Assembly: GCF_000004825.1 (NCBI RefSeq)
Contig: NW_008805064.1
Coordinates: 1,302,001 to 1,366,000, forward strand
Length of the DNA: 64,000 bases
Reading direction: 5' to 3'
Origin: Heterostelium album PN500
Lineage: Eukaryota; Evosea; Eumycetozoa; Acytosteliales; Acytosteliaceae
Below, in pieces: positions 12,186-24,000 of this stretch (its first letter is position 1; each line of letters begins with the position of its first letter). Made by a program: the position numbers and the translations under genes. The notes beneath the pieces are model-generated. The model worked only from the letters and a program-made list of their open reading frames with translations. It searched no databases and was not told the origin of the DNA.

Positions 12186-13413
12186 ATGAGTATGTTTAAA
12201 TCAATGTATAAAAGTAATTTGCCACCTATTAAAGATCCAACATTACATAATCAAGAGTAGGTTTCTTATGAAAAAAACAAAAAAAAAAACAAAAAACAAT
12301 GGTTTAATTGATTACCTTCTCTTTCATTAGTGAAAATGGTTTAATAGATGAAGATCAAACATATTCAGAACTAAGTTGGAACGATTATTTCGATTCGAAA
12401 AAAGATATAGCTATTGATGAAAGAGGTACCTTTAGAGTTTATGAATGTAACCCAGGTGGAAATGGAACAGAGTCGTGTGACTATTTGTTTGTGTTTGTTC
12501 ATGGCGGTGGATATACATCAATGTCATGGGCTTTACTCTCAAAGATAATGAAAAGTCATGCACAATCATCGAGTTTTAGGATCATGGCATATGACTCACG
12601 TGCACACGGTGACACAAAGACATCCGATGATACCGACTGTTCAATTGGCACACTTGTTGCCGACTTGGTTGCTCTTGTCAATGCATACCGCGAGCAGCAA
12701 CCGCAATTCTCAAAGTTAAAAGTGGTGCTTGTCGGTCACAGCATGGGCGGTGCCGTCGTTGTCAAGGCATCAAAGACTGGTCTCGTCAAGGACCAAGTAG
12801 GACTTGTGGTAGTCGACGTCGTCGAAGGCACTGCAATGTCTGCGCTGCCCTCGATGCGTGCCATCTTGGCAAAGCGACCAGCTTCATTCAACTCGGTGAG
12901 CGATGCTATCAAGTGGAGTATAACAAGCGGCACCCTCCGAAACCTAGAGAGTGCTCGCGTAAGCATACCAACACAGATTCGCAAGGATGAAGCAACTGCT
13001 GGCGTTGAATCAGCCAAATACAAATGGATTACAAACTTGGCTCAGACCGAACAGTATTGGAGCGAATGGTTCACCGGACTCTCCAAAGAGTTCCTAGAGA
13101 ACCGATACATCAAACTACTGATTCTCGCAGGTTCCGACCGACTCGACCGAGAACTAATGATAGCACAGATGCAAGGCAAATTTCAACTTGCACTACTTCC
13201 TCTGTGTGGACATGTAATTCAAGAAGATGTAAGTTATATTTCGAGAGACATTGCAAATCTTAAGTTTATTTTCCAACAAAAAACAAAACAAAACAAAAAA
13301 CCCGAAACTAATTTTCGTTGTTTTATACTTTATTTTTATTTTTATTTTCTCAAAAGAACCCAAAATCGACAGCAGATCTTTTAACAGAGTTCTCAAAGAG
13401 ACTACCAAGGTAG
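12186..13413 (+). CDS. ppme1: Protein phosphatase methylesterase 1 (PPME1-like)
   Basis: Removes the C-terminal methyl ester from the PP2A catalytic subunit. Three exons (12186-12256, 12331-13228, 13357-13413) join in phase to 341 residues. The first exon encodes MSMFKSMYKSNLPP, so the open frame at 12308 is not the true start. Alpha/beta-hydrolase features are an oxyanion HGGG (FVHGGGYTSMSW), the nucleophile elbow GHSMGG, the DVVEGTAM segment carrying the acid in the animal enzyme, the conserved NLESARVS and GMQGKFQ-like (AQMQGKFQ) blocks, and the catalytic His in LCGHVIQED, whose neighbouring residues come from the last small exon (NPKSTADLL). It is shorter than human PPME1 mainly because the acidic insert is missing. 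Identification is firm. Confidence 0.95.
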
Positions 13414-14488
13414 GACGAGGTCCTATATTGATAAGAGTTCGAATCATCAAATAATACTGTATAACACCATCTTATCTTTGCAAAGAAAAAAAAGGAAAAT
13501 CAAAAAAAAAAATTATTAATTATTGTAAATAAAAAAAAAACGAAAAATAAACAAAAAAAAATAATACAACCTACACCAAAAGGTCTACCTTTTTCTAAAA
13601 GCGCCAAATTCATGGTTCGATGACTGATTGCTTAAAAAAAGATAAAACTAAAAAGGTGAAAAAAAAGAAAAAAATTTAATAAATTAATTCAAAAGGGGGT
13701 TTAAGTTGTGTGTTTTTTTTTTGGTGAACTCCGCAAAATAAGATATGGTTTGTTGGTATTGTGATCCACCACACCAGGTCATGAACATATCAAAACAAAA
13801 AATATTATTAATAAAAATGGTTTTTTTTGTTTTCACATTTTTTTTTTTTATAAAGTGATGTTAAAAAAAAATTAACCCATCTCATTTTTAACAATAAATT
13901 ACTGTATGTATAATCTTAATAATTAAATAAATAATAACTTGACTATTATAAGTATGCAAATATGAATAAATAAACAAACAAACAAAAAAAAAAAACAAAT
14001 AGTATTCAATTTGTAATCACTAAAATAAGAGAATGAGTTAAGTTTATAATAAAAAACAAACATCAATGATGATACATCAATAGATATAGATGAATAGATT
14101 GGACGAGGAATTAGTTGGTTAATATGATAGATAGATTCAATTTTAATAATAGCAATTGGAAATTAATCATGATATATAATAATGTGTAGAATAGAATAGT
14201 TCAGATAATGAAATTTATTTACAGATAATTCATTCATAAGATTTATTGTTATTTTGACGAGTAGTGTGAATAGTAATAATTTGTGTCAATTTTATTAAAA
14301 TAATAATAAATTAAAAAAAAAACAAAAAAACAAAATTTGACTTTGAATTTCATTAAAATTAAATTAAATTTAAGATTATTAATATAAAATTTATTTTATT
14401 TTAATTTATTTTATAGAAAAGAATAGCTTTTTTTTATTTTTGTTGTATTGGAATTATAAATAGAATAATAATAATAACATAAAATAGT
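13414..14488. other. Intergenic, AT-rich
   Basis: About 1.1 kb with A/T runs before the pyruvate kinase start. A GGTTCGATGAC string near 13615 recalls a tRNA B box, but no cloverleaf can be drawn around it. Nothing else is visible. Confidence 0.6.
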
Positions 14489-16420
14489 ATGGCAACATTA
14501 TCTAGAAATTTGCGTCTTCAATTGGATGCACCAACACAAGGATTCGTAAGAACCAAGATTGTGTGTACAATCGGTCCAAAGACAATGAGTGTTGAGATGT
14601 TGGTAAAGTTGATCGAAACTGGTATGTCGATCTGTCGTATGAACTTTTCACATGGTACTCACGAGTATCACGGTAATGTCATCAAGAATCTCAGAGAAGC
14701 TGTCAAGCGTACTGGAAAGGGTTGCGCTTTGATGCTCGACACTAAAGGTCCAGAGATCAGAACCGGTAAATTGGAGGGTGGTCAACCAATCACCTTGCCA
14801 GCTGACCACGAAATCCTTGTAGATACAAACACTGATGTTCCAGTATGTATATTATTTAAACAAAATAATCTTAATATCTACTAATATCTTTTATTTAATA
14901 ATTATTATAATAATAATAATCAGGGTAACACAACTAGAATTTCACTTGATTATAAAGGATTGATCGAGTCTGTAAAGCCAGGTGGACATATTTTGATTGC
15001 TGATGGTGTTATTTCACTTCTCATCTTATCAGTTCATCCAGATAAAGGGTACATATTAAAACAATTTATCTGGATCATCAAAGAGATTTTACATTGAATA
15101 TTAATTAATTAAATTATTTATTATTAATTATATAATTATAATATTATTATTATTATTATTATTATTATAGACATTGTGTTTGTAAGTTGTAAATTCATCA
15201 GTATTGGGAGAAACAAAGAATGTACATTTACCAGGTGCAGTTGTTACATTGCCAGCAGTCTCAGAGAAGGATGTAAATGATATCAAGTTTGGTATTGAGC
15301 AAGAGGTCGACTTTATTGCAGCTTCATTCATTAGAAAGGCAGAGGATGTTCTCGAAATCAGAAGAATCTTGGGTGAGCGTGCTGCAAACATTCAAATCAT
15401 TTCAAAGATTGAAAACGAAGAGGGTATCACCAACTTTAACGATATTCTAGAGGCTTCCGATGGTATCATGGTTGCCAGAGGTGATCTCGGTGTCGAAGTA
15501 AATATGGAAAAGATTTTCGTTGCTCAAAAGATGATGGTTTCAAAGTGTAATGCTGGTAAGTTAATTAATTGTCTCTGTAAATACTACTAGGTTCAACAAC
15601 TAATCAATATCAATGTTATTATTTCTTATTCGCAAAAACTATAGCTGGTAAACCAGTAATTACAGCAACTCAAATGTTAGAATCGATGATTAAAGCACCA
15701 AGACCAACTAGAGCTGAAGCTACCGATGTTGCCAATGCCGTTCTCGATGGTACTGATTGTGTTATGCTTTCTGGTGAGACTGCCAGTGGTGACTACCCAA
15801 TTGAGGCTGTAGATATCATGTCCAAGATCTGTCGTGAAGCCGAACTCGTAGAGTCAAGTACCGATTATCACACTTTATTCTCTGCACTCAAAGTCTGTTC
15901 AAACAAACCAATTACAATTGGTAAGTAGAAATCACTTAAACAACAAAACAACAACAACAACAACAACAACAACAAAAACTAAAGTAAATTAATTAATCTA
16001 TATAATTTTCTCTTTTTTTTCTAATTCTTTTACCGTACAGCTGAAACCATTGCTTCATATGCAGTAGCAACCGCTATTGATTTGAAGGCCGATATTATTA
16101 TTACAATGACAGAAACAGGTTTGACTTCAAGATTGGTTAGTAAGTATAAGCCACCAATGCCAATCTTTGCTATCACCTCATGGGAATACACTGTAAAGCA
16201 TTTGTTGGCAACCAGAGGTACCATTCCAATTCTTGTAGAGTCACTGATGGGAACCGACAAGTTGATCCAGCACTGTCTTGAGATTGCAATGAAGCAAGGC
16301 TTAGCCAAGGTTGGAAGTCGTGTTGTTATCGTCTCTGGTATCATGGAAGGTGTTCCAGGAAAGACCAACTCACTCCGTGTCCTTACCGTAGGAGAATCAA
16401 TCAAAAACATTAAGGTCTAA
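14489..16420 (+). CDS. pyk: Pyruvate kinase, with an apparent one-base deletion
   Basis: Last step of glycolysis: phosphoenolpyruvate plus ADP to pyruvate plus ATP. Five exons (14489-14842, 14924-15048, 15171-15555, 15645-15920, 16041-16420) all have clean GT-AG borders and should encode about 506 residues. Family blocks are present: the [10 protein letters not shown] start, [29 protein letters not shown], the substrate loop [11 protein letters not shown] and [12 protein letters not shown]. The summed exon length is one base short of a multiple of three. Near 15180-15192 the text reads as CVCK, then falls out of frame before [12 protein letters not shown]. No splice choice repairs this; the only alternative would be a 20-bp intron, which is too short. 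A sequencing or assembly error in this essential gene is the likeliest cause. Confidence 0.93.
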
Positions 16421-17304
16421 TGGGTCGTCCAAATCAAACAATCAATCAAATTAATCAACCAATCAACATTATTATCATACTACTACTACTACTATATTGT
16501 TATTTATACTTATAATATAATATGTTTATTAGCTTACAACCAACCATTATTTTTATAACAACAATATCATATTTATTTAATTAAAAAAGATTACCATTTT
16601 AAAACATTTTTACTAACCTTTATTTTCTTTCCAATTTTTAAAAAAAACAAAACCAATTGAAACAAACATAACACTTCTACTCATACTACTACACTCCTAC
16701 TCACTACTTAACTACTTAACTACTTGTCTTTGGGACAAATACTTCTACTCGACTCAATTAATTCAACTAATTCTAAATCATTTACCTACCTACTCATACT
16801 ACCACCTACCTACACTCCTACTCGCTTACTTATACCCTACCAATTACTTCCACTCTACTCATACTACTACACTCCTACTCACAAACTTACTTACCTACTC
16901 ACTAACTAACTTACTTACCTACCAACTACTTCTATACTTAACTCTAATGCCGATCTAACTTTCCTACTCTCACGCTTGGTTTATATTTTGGGTTTGGGCT
17001 TCTTTTCCACCTCTATTTCCTTGGCTGTTCACCTTTCTATTTCAACTCTATAGCCAGCACGCAATAACAATAGTCAATATTCCTATCAAGCAGTTTAAGT
17101 TCTGTGATTGTGATTGTCGAACAAAATAAAATAATCAAATATGTGAATTATGAATTGAACTCAATTCATCATTCTTAAATTCCTTTCTCTTCTGTCTTTT
17201 ATCTCTCTCACACTCTATCTCTTTAAATTAATAGTCTACAGAATTGATAATTAAACAATCTTTGAGTATTTATTTCCAAGAAATTGTAAAGGTTTACAAT
17301 AATG
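16421..17304. other. Convergent intergenic region with TAC-rich repeats
   Basis: Between the 3' ends of pyk and the small membrane-protein gene. From about 16675 to 16930 it is rich in CTAC/TTAC units, including three imperfect copies of a TACTCATACTACYAC...CACTCCTACTC block. No gene is supported; the open frame at 16724-16909 is just this repeat. Confidence 0.55.
16675..16930. repeat. Degenerate CTAC/TTAC-rich simple repeat
   Basis: Three imperfect copies of a block with TACTCATACTAC and CACTCCTACTC (near 16680, 16791 and 16857) are embedded in shorter CTAC and CTTAC units. The copies vary in spacing, so it is a decayed simple-sequence tract rather than a clean tandem array. Confidence 0.5.
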
Positions 17305-17634
17305 TTATGGTAATTCTCTTCTTCCTCCACCATTATCCATATTGTGAGGTTTGTGATAAAAGAGGATGACGACAATAACAACCAATATTGGAGTTAGAAA
17401 AAACAAGACTATAGAAATGATACCCAAAATTTTTGCTCCAAGATGGGTAGATCTGACGAAACAAAAACTGATTGCCCATACTGGCCAAAAAATAAATCCA
17501 ACTATAAAGATTGCGATTGCAACTAAAAGTTCACTTTGATCGCCTCTGTAATCTTCACATTCTGTTGCTGGATCTCTATATACCATATAATCTGGGTTTT
17601 GATATGATGGTTGTTGTTGTTGTTGTTTATCCAT
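17305..17634 (-). CDS. Small two-helix membrane protein with an FWPVW motif
   Basis: 109 residues, single exon. I chose the Met at 17634 (MDKQQQQQPSY) over the upstream Met because the latter lies in AT-rich leader-like sequence. After a Gln/Tyr/Asp-rich cytosolic-type N-terminus come two hydrophobic helices, LLVAIAIFIVGFIFWPVW (about residues 36-55) and a second near 70-93 (IISIVLFFLTPILVVIVVI), then a short polar tail. The FIFWPVWAI segment recurs as FICWPVWGI in the divergent neighbour at 18393, so the two look like paralogues separated by one shared promoter region. Function unknown. Confidence 0.7.
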   Translation of the reverse strand: MDKQQQQQPSYQNPDYMVYRDPATECEDYRGDQSELLVAIAIFIVGFIFWPVWAISFCFVRSTHLGAKILGIISIVLFFLTPILVVIVVILFYHKPHNMDNGGGRRELP

Positions 17635-18392
17635 TAAAATAGATAATTTGTATACATGTATGTACAAACAGGTATGTTGAGTATTTGAGTTACTTACTAA
17701 TCATGTTAATTTTTTATTGGTTGTTTTATTTCCTTATTTGACATGTGTCTGTATTTAATTTTTTTAATGTTTTTTTTTTAATTTCTAAATTAACACTTGT
17801 CTAATTTCTAATCGAAAAAGAAATAAACATCATAAGTTTAGTTGGTATTGTAACGTTTGTAATAATTATTATTAATATCATTTTTGAATTATTTATTATT
17901 ATTTATTTATTAAAATAAAAATAGTTTTTTTTTAAATCTGAAATTGTCAAAAAAAAAATAGTATCATTCTTAGCAATTTTTTTTTGAAAAACAATAATTA
18001 TCACAAATAATGATAAAAAGCAGATAATTTATAAAAAATCTCCATTTTTTATAGATTTTTAAAAAGATATTTATTCCTTTTTTGTTCACAAATATATTTT
18101 CCCACTATTTATCTCAAAAAAGTAAAAAAATATAAATAAAAGCGTGTTTACTTTTTTTTTAATTCAAGTTGTTTTTTGTATAAATATAGATAAATTTTCA
18201 ATTTTTTTATATAAATAAAAATCATACTTTACTATTAAAACAATTATAAATAAATTTATTATAAAGTATAAATAAAATAAAATAATATCATTTAATTAAA
18301 CTATTACATTTTTATTTTTTATCTTTCTTTATCTTTTTTTTTTAATTGAAGCTATTAAAAAAAAAAAGAATATATTTATATAATATAATAGA
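17635..18392. promoter_or_regulatory. Shared divergent upstream region of the two-helix membrane-protein pair
   Basis: 758 bp between the two start codons, very AT-rich with long T and A runs and no open frame. Both genes must take their promoters from here. No specific binding site was recognised. Confidence 0.45.
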
Positions 18393-19061
18393 ATGAGTAA
18401 TAATCATAGTAATCAACAAAATGAATATCAAAAAGATGATCCTAGTCAACCTTTATTATTGAATAGGCAGCAAAACGATATTGAACAACAACAGCAAATT
18501 CTTGGTCAACATCAACTTCATTATCAATCACCACCTTCAACCAGCACTACAACTACAACAACCAACCTATCAGGCAGTACTTCATACTATCAGAATATAA
18601 TTAATACTCTAGATGACAACAAAAGTAATGATAATAATAATAATAATAATAACAATAGTAATAATATAGATTACAACAATAATAATGAATTACCTCCACC
18701 CTATTATTATGGAGATATCAATAGTAATATTTATCCACATCAACCATTGATTTCGCCAAGGGTTCCTCACAGGCATGATCATGATTCTTGCTATTGTGAT
18801 AACTATAATATCGAAGATTGCTCAAAAAACGATAGTGAATATCGAACCATTTTACTTATACTGGTGTTGGGATTCATTTGCTGGCCAGTATGGGGCATAC
18901 CGCTTTTTCGAAGTAAATTCAGGCTGTCTCGCAACCACCATGTTAGACAAGTTGCAATGGCTTCAGTTCTCTTATTTTTCTTTGTTCCCATGATAGTTCT
19001 TTTATTCTTTGCATTGTTTTATTTGCTTGGGGTTATAAAAGTATCTCATGATGCTATTTAA
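18393..19061 (+). CDS. Two-helix membrane protein, larger paralogue
   Basis: 222 residues, single exon. The first 140 residues are low complexity (Gln, Thr, Asn runs), then a Cys/His patch (RHDHDSCYCDNYNIEDC), then two membrane helices: TILLILVLGFICWPVWGIPL and VLLFFFVPMIVLLFFALFYLL. The C-terminal half matches the layout of the divergent 109-residue gene at 17305: an acidic patch, helix 1 with ICWPVWG, a short basic loop with RS, helix 2 with P at the same relative place. I know of no function. Confidence 0.72.
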   Translation: MSNNHSNQQNEYQKDDPSQPLLLNRQQNDIEQQQQILGQHQLHYQSPPSTSTTTTTTNLSGSTSYYQNIINTLDDNKSNDNNNNNNNNSNNIDYNNNNELPPPYYYGDINSNIYPHQPLISPRVPHRHDHDSCYCDNYNIEDCSKNDSEYRTILLILVLGFICWPVWGIPLFRSKFRLSRNHHVRQVAMASVLLFFFVPMIVLLFFALFYLLGVIKVSHDAI

Positions 19062-20524
19062 ATATAGATAATAAATAAATAGTATACCTCTTCCAATCAA
19101 ACACAAAATCAATTTACATTTTAAGGGTTAGGGTTGGGTATAATATCAAATTTGCAATCAAATAACTGACCTGCAATCATTATTATTTTTACATGGTTTT
19201 ACACTTTCAGACTTCTTTTTTCTTATTTGTTTATTTGTAAACTATTTCCCACTTTATTGGTGAAACAATTAGATTTAATAAAAGGTTGTTTAGTGAATAG
19301 TGGTGAATAGTGGTGGACAGTGGTGAAAATGGTGGAAATGGGGAATTTTATGATCATCTATTGGTCAGAGGATTGGTTTAGCAATTTATAACCCACGAAC
19401 AATTATTTGTAAAATTTCACCATTTTCACCATTTTCACCAACTTTCACCAATAAACATAATGATCAATCAAAATAAATTATAACCCACTAATAAATGTTT
19501 GTAAAATTTCACCATTTTCACCATTTTCACCAATAAAAAAACAAATAAATATTTTGAGGATGATTTATTTATGTTTGATTATGTTTCGGCACGAAAACAC
19601 CATACACAATCCATATTGGTCTTAAACTTTAAGATTCAACGTAAAAAATAAAAACCAAACCCCAACATCAAATAAAAATTAAAATTCTAACAAGAATTTT
19701 CAAATCAATTTTTCAAAAACAATTATGTTGATTTTTATAAAATCAAAAACATTCTATTCCTTCCTTTAATGCATCTTATTTAATTCCTACGCAATCAACT
19801 CCTACTACTACAAAATATATAATATTATCTAAAGATACATATAGAATAATTCTTTTAATATAAATAATCATATAACATTATAATAACAATCATAATATTA
19901 CACACTGTTGATATCATTCTTTTGATTTTCAAACCTTTCTTTCTTTGCCTTAACTAGTAAGTCAAAATTTTGCAAAACCACTCTCAAAGATTATACTTTT
20001 TTTTTTATTTTATTTTAATATTATGATTTTTCAAAATTTTTTTATTTTTTTATTTTCATTTACTATGACATCACACCCCCGTCTCAATTTTAGTCGGGAT
20101 TTTTCATTTTTTCATTAAACATATAACTAATTAAAATAATAATTTTTGGTAGTAAGTAATTATTTTATTCATGGTGTGTAGGGAGTATGAATGTGGTGAC
20201 AACAAAAAAAAACAATACAATATGTTTCCCCAACTCATACATACACCATAAAATGATCAACTAAATCCCTGACAAATCTTTATAAAAGATTTTAAAAATT
20301 TATTGTTTTATAAATTGCACAATTTTTTTATTCATTCAATATTACAACTTTTGTTTAAGAATAAAAAGGTAAAAAAGAAATTTAGATTTGCAAGTTGTTT
20401 GGTTATAAACTGTTGTTTTATCACTTTTTCACACACACCCACATGTTATATTTGTGTGTTATTTTTGGGTGTGTGTCTCTTTGTCTTTTTTGGATTATAT
20501 ATGTTTTTGGTGGTGCCATAAAAT
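19062..20524. other. Gene-poor AT-rich region
   Basis: About 1.5 kb without a convincing gene. It contains the GGTGAAA/TTCACC repeats described separately, then A/T-rich sequence with a small CCCCCGTCTC patch near 20076. The 72-codon open frame at 20303-20521 is Phe/Leu-rich and uses no ATG-like context; I do not accept it. Confidence 0.55.
19291..19535. repeat. GGTGAAAATGG-type repeats in both orientations
   Basis: Near 19297-19342 the plus strand carries GTGAATAGTGGTGAATAGTGG and GGTGAAAATGGTGGAAAT. Near 19413-19450 and 19504-19535 the reverse complement (AAATTTCACCATTTTCACC) appears twice. The two later copies share a longer flank (TTATAACCCAC...TTTGTAAAATTTCACC), so they form an imperfect direct repeat of about 100 bp, inverted relative to the first block. 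The whole could fold into a long imperfect hairpin. Confidence 0.6.
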
Positions 20525-20970
20525 ATGACCGGTCATTACTTTCATGTTGGTAATATTTCAATAATTGAAATCAAAACAACAGTAAAGAGGATATTTTTTC
20601 TTTAATATCGACCTGATGAAAATGTAACAATCTATTTTTAATTTTTGCAACATCGCGACGCGATGACAGATAGATTTGATATCTCTCTAAAATCATAGAA
20701 CCACAATATACCAAATATCAACAGCAAAACCAAGAAGTACAATATAAAACCAATCAAAACTTTCATACCTCTAACCAAAACCACCATATCTTACATTCAA
20801 AACAGCCAAACATTAACTGTCCACAAATTTATGCAATCGGTAACAAATCAAATTCAATCTGTCTTTTAACAAAATTATTCAAACAATTTATTAAAATTTC
20901 TTTTGTTTTTATCATCTTAAATGTTATCACTTTCATAAATTTAGTATCCTTTGTTTTATTTTATTATTGA
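20525..20970 (+). CDS. Candidate small protein with one membrane segment (uncertain)
   Basis: Tentative two-exon model: 20525-20549 (MTGHYFHV) and 20699-20970, joined in phase, 98 residues. The second exon is an open frame of about 90 codons with Gln/Asn/His-rich, coding-like composition, ending in a hydrophobic segment (SFVFIILNVITFINLVSFVL). It competes with one possible first exon of the next gene (20831-20839), so at most one of these models holds. I recognise no family. Confidence 0.3.
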
Positions 20971-21087
20971 GTATTTATAACTTTGGATATTAAAAGTCTT
21001 TTTTTTTTTTCTTTCAAAAACATAGAATTAATCTATACTGGATTTCTCTTTAATCAATTTCCTGTCGAATTGATTCGAGATTTTTAG

Positions 21088-24000
21088 TTTGGAATTACAT
21101 TTACCGCCTGTAACACATCAGACTACAATTGACGAGCCACTACTCAAGAAGGAAAAGATGATTCCTTCTGAAATGATTGGCTATGGCAGTGGCGGTGCCA
21201 CCGCTGGTAATGATAATGGCTACATCGAAGTCGAAGTAAACATGAGGATCAAACGTAGATTCGAGGATTCAATCACATTCTTTACAAATATCATACAGAC
21301 AATGATCGTTGTCAAGCCCAATGAAGTTGCTAAACAGCAAGCCGAGACCATAGTAATCCCAGAGGTTACAGACAATATCAATCACCTATTCTACACCGAT
21401 TCGAATCTGATCAATCATTCCGCAAATGCAAGCGGCAACTCAACTCCTAAAGACTTGGCAGCATCCACTACTTTGTCAAGTCCATCAGTACTCTCACAAT
21501 CACAATCATCATTCCATTCTCATCAATCACATCATTCATTAAGATCAAGTGCTAATGTAATGAATTCATCACCGCTACTTCAACAGATAGCTGGTTATTC
21601 AAATGAACATATTTCATTTGACAACAATATTAGTAACAACAACAACAACGACAATAATAATGAAAATAACAAAGAAGATACAATCAAGACAGACAGCAAT
21701 GAGAGCTCACAAAATAGTGAATCAAAGTCTAGGAGAAGATTATTATCAAGCTCAAACGATGCAACCGATGATGAATTGGATACTTTCAAAGTCTACGAAG
21801 ACGGTAGTATGCTCATGCAAACTACAAGTCCAGAGAATTTCGAAATGATGATGGATATCACAAAGAAAATGTGGAAATTATCATATAGATACAGAGAGCA
21901 ACTCTACTTCTCACTATCATCAGTACAAGATTCATTAGTGGTCGAACAGTTAATTAATCAAAGTTTTAATTCATTTGTAGATGATTGTTATATGGGTAAG
22001 AACTAGTTACAAATATCTAATTATACTATCATATCATATTTATTAATAATATATCTTTTAAATCATTATTATAACAGAGATTTTTGAGAAATTTGAAGAT
22101 TCATATCCACAACAAATTCATCTATTAAAAATAATGAGAAATTCACCTGAAAAGCTAACAGAGAAGAAACCAACTGAATCATATATACCAACTACTAAGA
22201 TCAACAACAAGAAAGATCAAAAAGTAGATATCTTCTCTGTATCAAAGAGAGCTTTCAATACTTTTAAAACAAATTATACATTTCTCTCGATTTTTCGTTC
22301 TCTTTTCCCAATCAGTGTTTGGGCAAGAAGGTACCTATCAACAACCAGTTATGGAATTAATATTAATATTAATATGTTTTTTCTTTCAAAAGATACAAGT
22401 TACATTATTTAAAAGATGATGTTTTAGCATCATTAACTATAGCATTTATGTTAATTCCTCAGGCAATGGCGTATGCAATGCTTGCTGGATTAAAGCCAAT
22501 ATATGGATTGTATTCTGCATTTATATCACCGATTGTCTATGGTATTTTTGGAACATCGAATGAAATTCAGGTTGGACCAGTGGCAATGGTGTCTTTGTTG
22601 GTACCTAGCATTATTGGACTACCAACTACACATGAAGATTATGCCACCTACGCAATGTGCCTATCTCTCCTATCTGGATTGATTTTATTGATATTTGGAT
22701 TTTTTAGACTTGGATTCATTATCGAGAATCTCTTAAGTAATCCAATTCTTCTTGGATTTATTCAAGTAAGTTTAGTTTACTTGATTGGAGAACACCATAT
22801 CATATTCTAACAATTATTATTTTAGGCTGGTTCAACATTGATCATTCTAAGTCAAATAAAGAATTTTACAGCAATTCCGATACCATCAAATTCAGCTACC
22901 ATCATTGAATACATGGAAGGAATCATTTCTCACATCAAAGATATTAATGGATACACTGTTTTAATGGGTAGCGTCAGTCTTGCAATATTGATTGGTGTCA
23001 AATATATAAATAATAGATTAAGATATAAAATACCAACTGCCATCATAATTTTGGTTCTTGGTACTCTTATTTCATATTTAGTTGATGTTAAGGGTGTATG
23101 TATAATAATAATAATAATATATAATAGTTTTTAAAAATATTAATAGTTTTTTTTTTAATAGAAACTTGGTATTAAAATTGTAGATAATATTCCATCAGGT
23201 ATTCCATCACCTCATACAGTTCCACTTACATTTGATAAGATTTCAAAAATGATTGTTGGTGCATTCATTGTTTCGATTTTAGGATTTGTCGAAAGTATTT
23301 CCATTGGAAAGAAGTTTGCAGCATACAAAAAGTACTCTATACATACTAGTCAGGAGTTGGTTGCTCTTGGAATGTGTAACATTGTACAATCTGCATTCTC
23401 TGGATATCCAACAACCGGTTCTTTTTCAAGAACTGCAGTTGCTTATCAAGTAGGTCAATTACAATGATAGTTTAATTAATTTATAACTAACTGTTATTTT
23501 ATTTTATGTATTAGATGCAATCAAAATCAAGATTAACATCGATTCTAAGTGGAATTATAGTAATGTTTGTACTTTTGTTGTTAACACAAGTGTTCAAATA
23601 TACTCCACTTTGTATACTTTCTGCTATTGTAATTTCAGCTGCCATCACTTTGTATGAATTCAAAGAGACAATTGAACTCTACAAGAAGGGTGAGTTGATT
23701 GGATTCTTCCAGTTGTTGTTTGTATTTATCATGACATTACTGGTCGGCTCTGAAACTGGAATTATTATTGCCTTTGTTGTTTCGATTCTTCAGATCATTT
23801 TCTTTTCGGCAAGACCAAACTTGGTTATTCTTGGTCGTCTCCCAGGTACTCTTGTATTTAGAAATGTGAATCATTACCCCAACGCAATTACATATCCAGG
23901 TGTAATGATTATTCGTTTCGACTCTAGAATGACTTACTACACCATCAATCATTTCAGAGATATCATGAATAGTATGGATATGACACCACCCAACGCCCAA

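Noticed and set aside
13600-13630. tRNA-like B box (GGTTCGATGAC)
   Set aside because: No acceptor stem, A box or anticodon arm can be paired around it. I saw no convincing tRNA elsewhere in the window.
15182-15203. A 20-bp mini-intron in pyruvate kinase (GTAAGTTGTAAATTCATCAG) as an explanation of the frame break
   Set aside because: Far shorter than every other intron in the window, and removing it would delete conserved residues that the family keeps.
20303-20521. 72-codon open frame
   Set aside because: Phe/Cys/Leu-rich translation of T-rich DNA, no family resemblance, no splice support.
21088-22130. SPX domain at the start of the SLC26 transporter
   Set aside because: The length and some helix patterns suggested it, but the diagnostic MKFG-type start and the lysine-rich final helix are not visible.
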